A DNA stretch of 64,000 nucleotides from Rhodobacter sp. (GTDB lineage: Bacteria; Pseudomonadota; Alphaproteobacteria; Rhodobacterales; Rhodobacteraceae): assembly GCA_020637555.1 (NCBI GenBank), contig JACKKF010000004.1, positions 1 to 64,000 of the forward strand, written 5' to 3'. Every line of letters begins with the position of its first letter. Within the stretch, counting starts at the first letter, position 1. The notes under the pieces are model-generated. The model was not told where the DNA came from, ran no database searches, and saw only the letters and a program-made list of their open reading frames with translations. The translations under genes were made by a program, and so were the position numbers. Below, one piece after another: positions 16,607 to 25,510 of the stretch.

Positions 16607-17286
16607 AGCACGGCCAGCGGATCGGGGCCGATGACCATCGGGTGCAGCCAGATCAGCAGCGCCCAGACAGCGATGCCCGCCACCAGCGGCACCGGGGCGA
16701 TCCGCCCCGGCCGCCACCGCCCGGTGACCAGCGGCGCCAGCGGAACAAGCGAGGTGTTGCGCGCCAGCGCCGGCCAGTCAGCAAGGGTGCGACGCTTGCG
16801 GCGGTCGATGGCGGCCATGCCCAGCAGCGCGAACAGCCCCATCGGACCGAACAGCAGCAGGTGGGCCAGATCGCCATTCGCGATCAGATGCGCCAGTGCC
16901 CACAGCGCCAGCGCCAGCAGCAGGGGGTGGCGATGGACCCCGGCGATGCCGGGCTGCGCCGGGTCAAAGGGGGCCGCGCGGCTGCCAAAGGATAGCGGGT
17001 TCACGCCGCCCAGGGCCCCCGCGCCCAGCAAGGAGGCTGCCAGCATCAGTCCCAGTGCCAGCCAGACCTGCCAGCGTTCGGGCGGCCAGAGCGGCACGAA
17101 GGGCGCGCGGCCGGCCGCGACGATCACCCAGGCCAGCAACCCGATGGACAGAGCCGAATAGGCCAGGCCGAATCCGGCGTGACCCAGCCGGGCGACCAGC
17201 GCGGCCTTCCACGCCGGTCGGGCGGTCAGTGCGTGCGACCCGATGAAGATCACCATCGCCGCCGCGAATTCGCCCCAACCCGCCAT
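16603..17286 (-). CDS. NnrU family membrane protein
   Basis: Integral membrane protein of 227 residues with about six hydrophobic segments. MVIFIGSHALTARPAWKAAL near the N-terminus, WPPERWQ, and GIAGVHRHPLLLALALWALA are the typical NnrU/isoprenoid-binding-type segments with conserved histidines. NnrU is named from the nitric-oxide reductase region of Rhodobacter; related proteins (MnpA, Z-ISO-like) are membrane haem proteins. No denitrification genes are visible here, so a nitrogen-oxide role is not supported by context. Confidence 0.8.
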   Translation of the reverse strand: MAGWGEFAAAMVIFIGSHALTARPAWKAALVARLGHAGFGLAYSALSIGLLAWVIVAAGRAPFVPLWPPERWQVWLALGLMLAASLLGAGALGGVNPLSFGSRAAPFDPAQPGIAGVHRHPLLLALALWALAHLIANGDLAHLLLFGPMGLFALLGMAAIDRRKRRTLADWPALARNTSLVPLAPLVTGRWRPGRIAPVPLVAGIAVWALLIWLHPMVIGPDPLAVL

Positions 17287-17355
17287 GTTGCCCCCTCTCG
17301 CGATTGACCTGACGCCAGTTTCCCCGACAATGGCCGCGAACCCAAGAGGACAGGC

Positions 17356-17964
17356 ATGTCAAAGACCCTTCCCGGCCCCGATGGCCAGCCGCGCTGCGTC
17401 TGGTGCCTGGCGACCGACCAATATGTCACCTATCACGATACCGACTGGGGATATCCCGTGGCGGATGATCGCAGGCTGTTCGAGAAGCTTTGCCTGGAAT
17501 CGTTCCAATCCGGTCTGAGCTGGCGCACCATCCTGGAAAAGCGCGATAATTTTCGCGCTGCATTCGCAGGTTTCGATCCGCAGCGCGTCGCCGCCTTTAC
17601 CGAGGCCGATGTCACGCGCCTGCTGGGGGATGCCGGGATCGTGCGTCACCGCGGCAAGATCGAGGCGACGATCAACAACGCCCGGCGGATGCTGGAGCTT
17701 GTGGCCGAGAAGGGCTCGCTCGCGGCGCATGTCTGGAGCTTCGAACCGGCCGAGCCGCCCGACCATGGCGCCGCGACCTCGCCCGCGTCGATCGCCTTGT
17801 CCCGCGATCTGAAGAGGCGGGGGTGGAAGTTTGTCGGCCCGACAACGGTTCACGCCTTCATGCAGGCGATGGGGCTGATCAACGATCACGCCGGCGGCTG
17901 CGTCCAGCATGCGCGCGCGGCCACATTGCGGGCCGCGTTCATCCGGCCCGAGGCCATCCGATGA
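17356..17964 (+). CDS. tag: DNA-3-methyladenine glycosylase I
   Basis: Base-excision repair enzyme removing 3-methyladenine; 202 residues. Full family pattern: CVWCLATDQYVTYHDTDWG (zinc-ligand Cys and His), FEKLCLESFQSGLSWRTIL, DAGIVRHRGKIEATINNA and the C-terminal MGLINDHAGGCVQH with the remaining zinc His/Cys. The ATG at 17356 is followed directly by the conserved core after 16 residues. Its stop overlaps the start of the CPBP protease gene (ATGA), so the two are cotranslated. Confidence 0.93.
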   Translation: MSKTLPGPDGQPRCVWCLATDQYVTYHDTDWGYPVADDRRLFEKLCLESFQSGLSWRTILEKRDNFRAAFAGFDPQRVAAFTEADVTRLLGDAGIVRHRGKIEATINNARRMLELVAEKGSLAAHVWSFEPAEPPDHGAATSPASIALSRDLKRRGWKFVGPTTVHAFMQAMGLINDHAGGCVQHARAATLRAAFIRPEAIR

Positions 17965-18845
17965 GCCCGGCCTATGAGGCGTTGCTCGCCCGCGCGCGCC
18001 CACGCGCGCAACTGTGGCGGACGATCCTGGGATTCGGCCTGATCGTCGCCACCTATGTGTTGTGGATGCTGGTTCTTGGCGCCGCGCTTTGGGTGCAGGG
18101 CGGTCTGGACGGGCTGAACGACTGGTTGTTGCGCCTGGGCAGCGGCGCCGATCCCGGGTCTGTCGTGCTGATGCTGGCCACCTTTGTTGGGGCCTGGCTG
18201 GGCGTCTGGTGGGTCTTGCGGGTGCTGCACGGGCGCGGATTGTCCAGCGTGACCGGGCGCGCGCCGGTGGTATTGCGCGATTTCGTGACCGGACTGGCGA
18301 TCATGGCGGCGATCGGCGGCGTGTTGACGCTGGCCCTGCTGCCACTGTTGCCCCCGCTGCAACTGAACCTGGCGCCGGCGGTCTGGTTGGGCTGGTTGCC
18401 GCTGGCGCTGCTGGGGTTGCTGATCCAGACCGGGGCCGAGGAACTGGTGTTTCGCGGATATGTGCAGGGACAGCTGGCGGCGCGTTTCGGCAGACCGCTG
18501 GTCTATCTGACGGTGCCGACGGTGCTGTTCGGTCTGGCGCATTATGGTCCGGCCTCGGGGGCGAACCTCTGGCTGGTGGTGCTGGCGACCGGGCTGTTCG
18601 GGCTGATCGCTTCGGACCTGACGGCCCGGACGGGATCGCTGGGCCTGGCCTGGGGGCTGCATTTCGCCAACAACACGATCGCGATCCTGATCCTCAGCCT
18701 GTCCAATACGCTGGGCGGGATGGCCTTGTTGCGCGTGCAGGGCGGGCCGGTCTCGGATACGGTGCTCAGACCGCTGATGCTGGCGGACATGGCCATCCTG
18801 GCGCTGGTCTGGCTGGCCTGCCGTGCCTGGCTGCGCCGCCGCTGA
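17961..18845 (+). CDS. CPBP family intramembrane glutamic endopeptidase
   Basis: Membrane protein of 294 residues with 7-8 predicted helices and the CPBP (Abi/Rce1-like) motifs: motif 1 TGAEELVFRGYVQG (EExxxR), motif 2 LFGLAHYGP (FxxxH) and motif 3 GLHFANN (HxxxN/B). These place it among intramembrane metallo/glutamic proteases involved in prenyl-protein processing or bacteriocin immunity; the bacterial substrate is unknown. The ATG at 17961 overlaps the tag stop, and longer upstream starts would lie inside tag. Confidence 0.82.
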   Translation: MSPAYEALLARARPRAQLWRTILGFGLIVATYVLWMLVLGAALWVQGGLDGLNDWLLRLGSGADPGSVVLMLATFVGAWLGVWWVLRVLHGRGLSSVTGRAPVVLRDFVTGLAIMAAIGGVLTLALLPLLPPLQLNLAPAVWLGWLPLALLGLLIQTGAEELVFRGYVQGQLAARFGRPLVYLTVPTVLFGLAHYGPASGANLWLVVLATGLFGLIASDLTARTGSLGLAWGLHFANNTIAILILSLSNTLGGMALLRVQGGPVSDTVLRPLMLADMAILALVWLACRAWLRRR

Positions 18846-18914
18846 TGTTGCATTCGCGGCGCGTGGGGCTTATCTGGGTCGCGCAATCAAGGTTGCGCAA
18901 ACCCGGGGGCTTCG

Positions 18915-19874
<960 letters not shown>

Positions 19875-19912
19875 GCCCGGTATACCGTCCCTCTGACAAC
19901 GGCGATTCCAAC

Positions 19913-21187
19913 GTGACCAGCCCCAGCTCTGACGCCATCCTCCAGCGGATGATGGCGCTGCACCCGAAGATCATCGACCTGACACTGGACCGGGTCTGGT
20001 CCCTGCTGGAGGCGCTGGGCAATCCCCAGAACGACCTGCCGCCGGTGATCCATGTCGCCGGCACCAATGGCAAGGGGTCCACGCAGGCCATGATCCGCGC
20101 CGGGCTCGAGGCCGAGGGCAAGCGCGTGCACGCCTATACCTCGCCGCATCTGGCGCGGTTCCATGAACGGATCCGGGTTGCCGGCACGCTGATCTCGGAG
20201 CCCGACCTGACCGCGCTGCTGGACGAGTGCTTCGAAAAGAACGGTGGCGCGCCGATCACGTTTTTCGAGATCACCACCTGCGCGGCAATCCTGGCCTTTG
20301 CCCGCACGCCCGCCGATTACCTGCTGCTCGAGGTCGGGCTGGGGGGGCGGCTGGATGCAACGAACGTGGTCGCGGCGCCGGCGCTGACGATCATCACGCC
20401 GGTGTCGATCGACCATCAGCAATACCTGGGCGAAACGCTGGCCGAGATCGCCGGCGAAAAGGCCGGGATCCTGAAACGCGGCGTGCCCTGCGTGGTCGGC
20501 CCCCAGCAGGACGCCGCGCTGGCGGTGATCGAGGATCGGGCGGAACGGCTGGGGGCGCGGGTCATCGCCTCGGGCCAGCAGTGGCACGCGCGCGAGGAGC
20601 ACGGCCGCCTGGTGTTCGAGGACGAGCAGGGGCTTCTGGACCTGCCGCTGCCGAACCTGCCGGGGGTGCACCAGATCGAGAATGCCGGCGCCGCGCTAGC
20701 GGCCCTGCGCGCGCTGGGGTTCGGCGAAACGGCCTGCGAGGCGGCGGTGAGCCGCGCCTTCTGGCCCGCGCGGATGCAACGGCTCAGGCAGGGACCGCTG
20801 GTCGAGGCCGCGCCCGGGGTCGAGCTGTGGCTGGACGGCGGGCACAACCCCGCGGCGGGGCAGGCGATCGCCGCCACGCTGGACCGGCTGCCGGCGCGCC
20901 CGACCTGGCTGATCTGCGGAATGCTGAACACCAAGGACGTCAGGGGCTTCATGCGGCCCCTCGCCGGTCACGCCCGGGCGCTGTATGCGGTGTCCATCCC
21001 GGGCGAGGCGAACACGCTGAGCGCGGACGACACCGCCGAGGCCGCGCGCGGCGCGGGGCTGACGGCCCATACGGCGGAGTCGGTTCAGGCCGCGATGGAC
21101 CTGGTGCGGCATGAGGATCCCGAAGCGCGGGTGCTGATCTGCGGATCGCTCTATCTCGCCGGTGCGATCCTGCGCGAGAACGGTTGA
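19913..21187 (+). CDS. folC: Folylpolyglutamate synthase / dihydrofolate synthase
   Basis: Adds glutamate to dihydropteroate and to reduced folates; Mur-ligase superfamily, 424 residues. ATP-binding P-loop VIHVAGTNGKGSTQAM, the following AYTSPHLARFHERIRV, and the second-domain LLEVGLGGRLDATNVV and PVSIDHQQYLG are all present; the C-terminal domain has LDGGHNPAAG. GTG start at 19913; I see only a weak ribosome binding site. It lies 38 bp after accD on the same strand, so coexpression is likely. A composite repeat follows. Confidence 0.94.
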   Translation: MTSPSSDAILQRMMALHPKIIDLTLDRVWSLLEALGNPQNDLPPVIHVAGTNGKGSTQAMIRAGLEAEGKRVHAYTSPHLARFHERIRVAGTLISEPDLTALLDECFEKNGGAPITFFEITTCAAILAFARTPADYLLLEVGLGGRLDATNVVAAPALTIITPVSIDHQQYLGETLAEIAGEKAGILKRGVPCVVGPQQDAALAVIEDRAERLGARVIASGQQWHAREEHGRLVFEDEQGLLDLPLPNLPGVHQIENAGAALAALRALGFGETACEAAVSRAFWPARMQRLRQGPLVEAAPGVELWLDGGHNPAAGQAIAATLDRLPARPTWLICGMLNTKDVRGFMRPLAGHARALYAVSIPGEANTLSADDTAEAARGAGLTAHTAESVQAAMDLVRHEDPEARVLICGSLYLAGAILRENG

Positions 21188-21193
21188 CCGGGG

Positions 21194-21335
21194 GTTTCGC
21201 CCTCGGCCGAGAGCATTCCATGCTCTAGCCCTCAGGCGACCGGGCGCGGCGCTGGCGCGCCGCGCGGCGGGGGGGCTGTCTGCCCCCCTCTTGGCTGCGC
21301 CAATTCACCCCCCGAGGATATTTCCGGCACAAAGA
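21194..21335 (+). repeat. Composite 140-bp intergenic repeat (copy 1)
   Basis: Two modules. Module A holds GTTTCGCC, the palindrome CTCGGCCGAG (21202-21211), the hairpin AGAGCAT-TCC-ATGCTCT (21210-21226) and a GCGGCGC-TGGC-GCGCCGC stem. Module B holds GGGGGGC-TGTCT-GCCCCCC (21270-21288), the linker GGCTGCGCCAATTCA, and CCCCCCGAGGATATTT followed by CCGGCACAAAGA. Copy 2 is in opposite orientation at 44.79-44.93 kb with the same order of modules. It lies between folC and the quinone oxidoreductase gene, where the hairpins could end transcription. Confidence 0.8.
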
Positions 21336-21398
21336 GGGGCAGGTCTTGCTCTGGCAGGCCGACCGCGCCATCTTTTCAGCGCAGTCAGGGAGGCAGAC

Positions 21399-22373
21399 AT
21401 GGCGAAGACCGTCATCATCAGCGAACAGGGTGGGCCCGAGGTTCTGACCCTGGCGGACCGGCCGGCGGGCGAGCCCGGTCCGGGGCAGATCCGCATCCGG
21501 CATCAGGCCTGCGGGCTCAATTTCATCGATGTGTATCAACGCTCGGGGCTTTATGCGCTGAGTTTGCCGCATGCGCTGGGCATGGAAGCGGCCGGCATCG
21601 TCGAGGCGGTGGGTGAGGGCGTCACCCATCTGAAGCCCGGGGACCGCGCGGCCTATGCCTGTCAGCCGCCGGGCGCCTATTGCGAGGCGCGGGTCATGCC
21701 GGCCGCCCAGGTCTGCCCGCTGCCGGACGGGATCAGTTTCGAGACCGGCGCGGCGATGATGCTGAAGGGGCTGACGGTCGAATACCTGTTCCACCGCACC
21801 ACGCCGTTGAAGGCTGGCGATACGGTGCTGTTTCATGCCGCGGCCGGCGGTGTCGGGCTGATCGCGTGCCAATGGGCGCGCAGCGAGGGGATCACCCTGA
21901 TCGCCACCGCGGGATCGGACGAGAAGTGCCAGATGGCGCTGGATCACGGCGCGGCCCATGCGATCAACTACCGCGATGCCGACTGGCCGGCCAAGGTGCG
22001 GGCATTGACCGGAGGTGTCGGGGTGGATGCGGTCATGGATTCGGTCGGCGCGGCGACATTCGACGGGTCGCTCGATTGTCTGCGTCCGCTCGGGATGATG
22101 ATCACCTTCGGCAATGCCTCGGGTCCGGTGCCGCCATTCGATCTGGGACGGCTGGCCGCGAAGGGCTCGCTCAAGATCACGCGGCCCACGCTGTTTGCGC
22201 ATATCGCCGATCATGACACCTGTCAGGCGATGGCGCGGCACCTGTTCGGAAAGGTGCTGTCGGGCGAGGTGACGATCCGGATCGACCAGCGGTTCCCGCT
22301 GGACGAGGTTCAGGCGGCGCATCGGGCGCTGGAGGCGCGGGCGACGACCGGGTCGACCGTGTTGCTTCCGTAA
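21399..22373 (+). CDS. NADPH:quinone oxidoreductase (zeta-crystallin type, MDR family)
   Basis: Zinc-free medium-chain reductase of 324 residues reducing quinones or enones with NADPH. Signature segments are ACGLNFIDVYQRSGLY and LGMEAAGIVEAVGEGV at the N-terminal catalytic domain, MMLKGLTVEYLFHRT, and the nucleotide-binding FHAAAGGVGLIACQWAR. These match the QorA/Qor2-like group. The ATG at 21399 follows AGGGAGG. It is transcribed alone between two repeat elements and converges with the AhpD-like gene. Confidence 0.88.
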   Translation: MAKTVIISEQGGPEVLTLADRPAGEPGPGQIRIRHQACGLNFIDVYQRSGLYALSLPHALGMEAAGIVEAVGEGVTHLKPGDRAAYACQPPGAYCEARVMPAAQVCPLPDGISFETGAAMMLKGLTVEYLFHRTTPLKAGDTVLFHAAAGGVGLIACQWARSEGITLIATAGSDEKCQMALDHGAAHAINYRDADWPAKVRALTGGVGVDAVMDSVGAATFDGSLDCLRPLGMMITFGNASGPVPPFDLGRLAAKGSLKITRPTLFAHIADHDTCQAMARHLFGKVLSGEVTIRIDQRFPLDEVQAAHRALEARATTGSTVLLP

Positions 22374-22376
22374 AGG

Positions 22377-22460
22377 GTGGGGGCCAGCCCCCACGCCCCC
22401 GCTCAGGGGGGATCACGATCCCCCCTGAGAACCCCCCGTGCGTATTTAGAACAAGATGAT
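22377..22460. terminator. Tandem hairpins plus CGTATTT...ACAAGATGA repeat between convergent genes
   Basis: Two perfect stems lie between two convergent genes: GTGGGGGC-CA-GCCCCCAC (22377-22394) and a 13-bp stem CTCAGGGGGGATC / GATCCCCCCTGAG with a 2-base loop (22402-22429). They are followed by CCCCCCGTGCGTATTT and AGAACAAGATGATG, the second subtype of the dispersed repeat. Either hairpin could serve as a bidirectional transcription barrier, although no T-run follows. Confidence 0.65.
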
Positions 22461-22461
22461 G

Positions 22462-22857
22462 TCAGGCCTTGAAGCGCGCATCGGTTTCGATCTGGAGCGC
22501 CGTTGCCAGCGCGTTGGTTTGTGATGCCATGGCGATGACCGCGAGGAGTTCGCCGTGCATCGCATCCGTCATTCCCCTGGCGCGGGCGGCGGCGGTATGG
22601 GAGTGGACGCAATAGTCGCAGCCATTCGCCACCGAGACCGCCACATAGATCAGTTCCTTGACCAGAGGGTCCAGCGCGCCGGGGGCCATCACCTGTTGCA
22701 GACGCTCCCAGGTGGCTTGCAGGAGGGGCGGGTCATTCGCCAGCGCGCGCCAGAAATTGTTGACGTAATCGGTGTTCCGCTTGGCGCGGATGTCGTCGAA
22801 CACGGCGCGGGCGGCGGGGCTGGCGTCGTCGTCGGGCAACAAGGGCACGGTCGGCAT
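22462..22857 (-). CDS. Carboxymuconolactone decarboxylase / AhpD-like protein
   Basis: 131-residue alpha-helical AhpD-fold protein. The redox CxxC with partner His is in VSVANGCDYCVHSHTAAARA, preceded by KELIYVAV. Such proteins reduce peroxides or act as alkylhydroperoxidase-like oxidoreductases; the substrate of this branch is unknown. It is followed on the same strand (upstream) by the sirtuin gene, 9 bp away, so the two form an operon with the sirtuin first. Confidence 0.82.
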   Translation of the reverse strand: MPTVPLLPDDDASPAARAVFDDIRAKRNTDYVNNFWRALANDPPLLQATWERLQQVMAPGALDPLVKELIYVAVSVANGCDYCVHSHTAAARARGMTDAMHGELLAVIAMASQTNALATALQIETDARFKA

Positions 22858-22866
22858 CGGGAAACC

Positions 22867-23556
22867 TCAGGCTGAGAGAAGCGTATCGACCCAGCTGGGC
22901 ACGATTTGCGTGGCCGGGCCATGGTGGTGGGTATGAAAGGCGTGCGAGACCTCGGACGGTTCGAGGTTCAGCTCGACGCACTGCGCGCCGGCGCGGCGGG
23001 CCTCGGTGGCGAAACCGGCCGCCGGCCAGACCTGACCCGAGGTGCCGATGGCGGCAAAGATCCGGGCCTGGGCAATGGCCTCGGCGATGGCGTCCATATG
23101 ATAGGGGATCTCGCCGAACCAGACGACATCGGGGCGGGTGCGCGGCTGGCCGCAGGCGGGGCAGGGATCGTCCACGGCCATGACGGCGGGCGCCGGCCAG
23201 CGGTGGCCGCAGGCGGCGCAGAGCGCGGACATCAGTGCACCGTGCATCTGGAGCACCGCGTGCGAGCCCGCCCGCTGGTGCAGGTCATCCACGTTCTGCG
23301 TGACCACCAGAACCTGCCCGGGCAGCGCGGCTTCAAGCCGGGCCAGCGCGTGATGGGCGGCGTTGGGCTGTGCGGCGGCGCAATTCGCGCGGCGGGCGTT
23401 GTAGAACGCGGTCACCCGTTGGGGATTGCGGGCGAAACCTTCCGGGGTGGCGACCTCGTTCAGGTCGTAGCGCGTCCACAGGCCGTCCTTGTCGCGAAAC
23501 GTCCCCAGCCCCGATTCGGCCGAGATCCCCGCGCCGGTGAGAATGACGATCCGCAT
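22867..23556 (-). CDS. cobB: NAD-dependent protein deacylase, Sir2 family (CobB-like)
   Basis: Removes acyl groups from lysine with NAD+; 229 residues, class III/U sirtuin size. VILTGAGISAESGLGTFRDK (NAD loop), VTQNVDDLHQRAG, the catalytic His in LQMHGAL, zinc cysteines CAAC and CPAC, and VVWFGEIPY are present. AFYNARR supplies the Tyr-x-x-Arg pair that marks desuccinylase/demalonylase-competent sirtuins. Its start touches the LysR-gene stop (position 23556 shared), so metR-like > cobB > ahpD-like may be cotranscribed. Confidence 0.92.
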   Translation of the reverse strand: MRIVILTGAGISAESGLGTFRDKDGLWTRYDLNEVATPEGFARNPQRVTAFYNARRANCAAAQPNAAHHALARLEAALPGQVLVVTQNVDDLHQRAGSHAVLQMHGALMSALCAACGHRWPAPAVMAVDDPCPACGQPRTRPDVVWFGEIPYHMDAIAEAIAQARIFAAIGTSGQVWPAAGFATEARRAGAQCVELNLEPSEVSHAFHTHHHGPATQIVPSWVDTLLSA

Positions 23557-24461
23557 CAGGCCCTCTGCAATTTCACGGGTTCGGTGCGCGCAAGCCGCAG
23601 GAAATGCGCCATGAAGGGTTTGACCGTATCCTCGCTGCGTGTCGCGGCATAGAGGCGTTTGGTGATGCCCTGTTCCGTCACGGGGCGGGTAATGTAGTCG
23701 GCGTTATACTTCACCTCGCGCAGAACCCAGTCGGGCAGCACCGACACCCCCCGACCCGAGGCGACCAGCAGCAGGATCACCGCCGTCAGTTCAACCGGCC
23801 GGACCGCGCGGGGTTCCACCCTGGCGGGGTTCAGCAACCCGGTGAAGATATCCAGCCGCGTTCGGTCCATCGGATAGGTGATCAGCACCTCGTCGCGGAA
23901 ATCCTCGGCCTCGACAAAGGGTTTCGCTGCCAGCGGGTGACCGGCTGCGGCGATGAAACGGGGCTCGTAATCGAAGAGCGGGGTAAAGGTGATGCCGGCG
24001 ATGTCCTCGGGGTCTGATGACACCACCAGGTCCACATCCTCGCGTTCCAGGGCGGACAGCGCGTTGAAGGCCAGGTTCGGGCGAATGTCCACGTCCACAT
24101 CGGGCCAGGCGTGGCGGAAGCGTTCCAGCACCGGGAAAAGCCAGTCGAAACAGGCATGGCATTCTATGGCGATATGCAGGCGCCCGGTCTTGCCCGCGAT
24201 CATGGCGCGAAATTCCTCCTCGAGCGCGTCAATGCGGGGCAGCACGTCCTCGGCCAGTTTCAGCATCCGGTGGCCCGCCGCCGACAGGCGCAGCGGTTTG
24301 GTGCGGCGCACGAACAGTTCGACGCCGCACTGATCTTCAAGTCCCTTCAACTGGTGGCTTAGCGCGGACTGGGTGATGTTCAGGATATCGGCGGCACGTC
24401 CCACCCCGCCGGCCTGATGGATGGCGCGGATCGTGCGCAGGTGTCGGAATTCGAGGTGCAT
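23556..24461 (-). CDS. metR: LysR-family regulator, MetR-like
   Basis: 301-residue LysR-type transcription factor. N-terminal HTH: FRHLRTIRAIHQAGGVGRAA then ILNITQSALSHQLKGLEDQC; effector domain begins at GRLHIAIECHACFDWLFPVL, which matches MetR, the homocysteine-responsive activator of methionine genes. It is divergent from metF with 93 bp between starts, the classic metR/metF arrangement. That gap carries TGAA half-sites (TGAAAACAATGAATTTG on the plus strand) that could be MetR contacts, but no full TGAA-N4-TTCA palindrome. ATG 24461 chosen (MHLEFRHL). Confidence 0.88.
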   Translation of the reverse strand: MHLEFRHLRTIRAIHQAGGVGRAADILNITQSALSHQLKGLEDQCGVELFVRRTKPLRLSAAGHRMLKLAEDVLPRIDALEEEFRAMIAGKTGRLHIAIECHACFDWLFPVLERFRHAWPDVDVDIRPNLAFNALSALEREDVDLVVSSDPEDIAGITFTPLFDYEPRFIAAAGHPLAAKPFVEAEDFRDEVLITYPMDRTRLDIFTGLLNPARVEPRAVRPVELTAVILLLVASGRGVSVLPDWVLREVKYNADYITRPVTEQGITKRLYAATRSEDTVKPFMAHFLRLARTEPVKLQRA

Positions 24462-24554
24462 TATGCGCTTCGCCTCATGCAGATGATGAAAACAATGAAT
24501 TTGTCTCACATTGCTGCGCGTGCAACAAGGGGGCAACCAAGGAGCCATACCACC

Positions 24555-25424
24555 ATGACCGCACCCCGCGTTTCGTTTGAATTCTTCCCGCCCAAATCGC
24601 TGGAGGCCAGCTTTCGGCTGTGGGACACGGTGCGGATGCTGGCGCCGCTGAAGCCGGACTTTGTCTCGGTGACCTATGGCGCCGGCGGGACCACCCGGCA
24701 ATTGACGCACGAGGCCGTCACCACCATCGGGCGCGAGTTCGACCTGAATGTCGCCGCGCATCTGACCTGCGTGGATGCCACCCGCGCCGAAACGCTGGAG
24801 ATCGCGCGGACCTACGCTGCCGCGGGCGTCAACCAGATCGTCGCACTGCGCGGTGATCCACCCAAGGGGCAGGGTGGCTTCCGCCCCCATGCCGACGGGT
24901 TCGCGAATTCTCTCGAACTGATCGCGGCGCTGAAAGAGGCGGGGGATTTCACGGTGCGTGTGGGCGCCTATCCCGAACAGCACCCCGAGGCGGCCGATGC
25001 CGACGCCGATGTGCAATGGCTGAAGCGCAAGTTCGAGGCCGGTGCGGATCAGGCCATCACGCAGTTCTTCTTCGAGGCCGAGACGTTCCTGCGGTTCCGC
25101 GACAAGGCCGACAAGGCCGGGATCGATGCCGACCGCATCCTGCCCGGCATCATCCCGATCGAGAACTGGTCCGGTATCCGCCGCTTTGCGCTGGCCACCG
25201 GCGCCTCGGTTCCGGCATGGCTGGACGATGCGTTCGACAAGGCCCAGCGGGACGGGCGCGAGGATCTGCTGGCCACGGCGCTGTGCACCGAACTGTGCGA
25301 TACCTTGCTGAGCGAAGGCGTTCCGGCCCTGCATTTCTACACGTTGAACCGGGCCAGCCTGACGCGCGATGTCTGCTTTGCGCTGGGTGTCACGCCGTCG
25401 GTGGCGTTGCAGCACGTCGCCTGA
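24555..25424 (+). CDS. metF: Methylenetetrahydrofolate reductase
   Basis: FAD enzyme reducing 5,10-methylene-THF to 5-methyl-THF for methionine synthesis; 289 residues, TIM barrel. RVSFEFFPPKS, FVSVTYGAGGTTR, VAAHLTCVDATRAET, IVALRGDPPKGQ and the FAD/substrate loop AITQFFFEAETFLRF are all present. The ATG at 24555 (MTAPRVSFEFF) is selected since homologues start here; AAGGAG lies 9 bp upstream. A strong terminator follows. Confidence 0.96.
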   Translation: MTAPRVSFEFFPPKSLEASFRLWDTVRMLAPLKPDFVSVTYGAGGTTRQLTHEAVTTIGREFDLNVAAHLTCVDATRAETLEIARTYAAAGVNQIVALRGDPPKGQGGFRPHADGFANSLELIAALKEAGDFTVRVGAYPEQHPEAADADADVQWLKRKFEAGADQAITQFFFEAETFLRFRDKADKAGIDADRILPGIIPIENWSGIRRFALATGASVPAWLDDAFDKAQRDGREDLLATALCTELCDTLLSEGVPALHFYTLNRASLTRDVCFALGVTPSVALQHVA

Positions 25425-25440
25425 CCTCGGCCAGCCACTC

Positions 25441-25487
25441 ACAGGAAAAGACCCGGGATCGCGGATGCGGCCCCGGGTCTTTTCTGT
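25441..25487. terminator. Bidirectional intrinsic terminator
   Basis: Long stem ACAG(G)AAAAGACCCGGG / CCCGGGTCTTTTCTGT with a 14-base loop, flanked by A-run and T-run in both orientations. It lies between metF and the convergent large PilP-like gene, so it can end both transcripts. Confidence 0.85.
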
Positions 25488-25510
25488 GACGTGACGGCCC
25501 ACAGGCGCGT

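Noticed and set aside
21194..21335. Insertion sequence or MITE
   Set aside because: The composite repeat has no clear terminal inverted repeats or target duplications and no transposase is nearby; it fits a REP/BIME-like element better.
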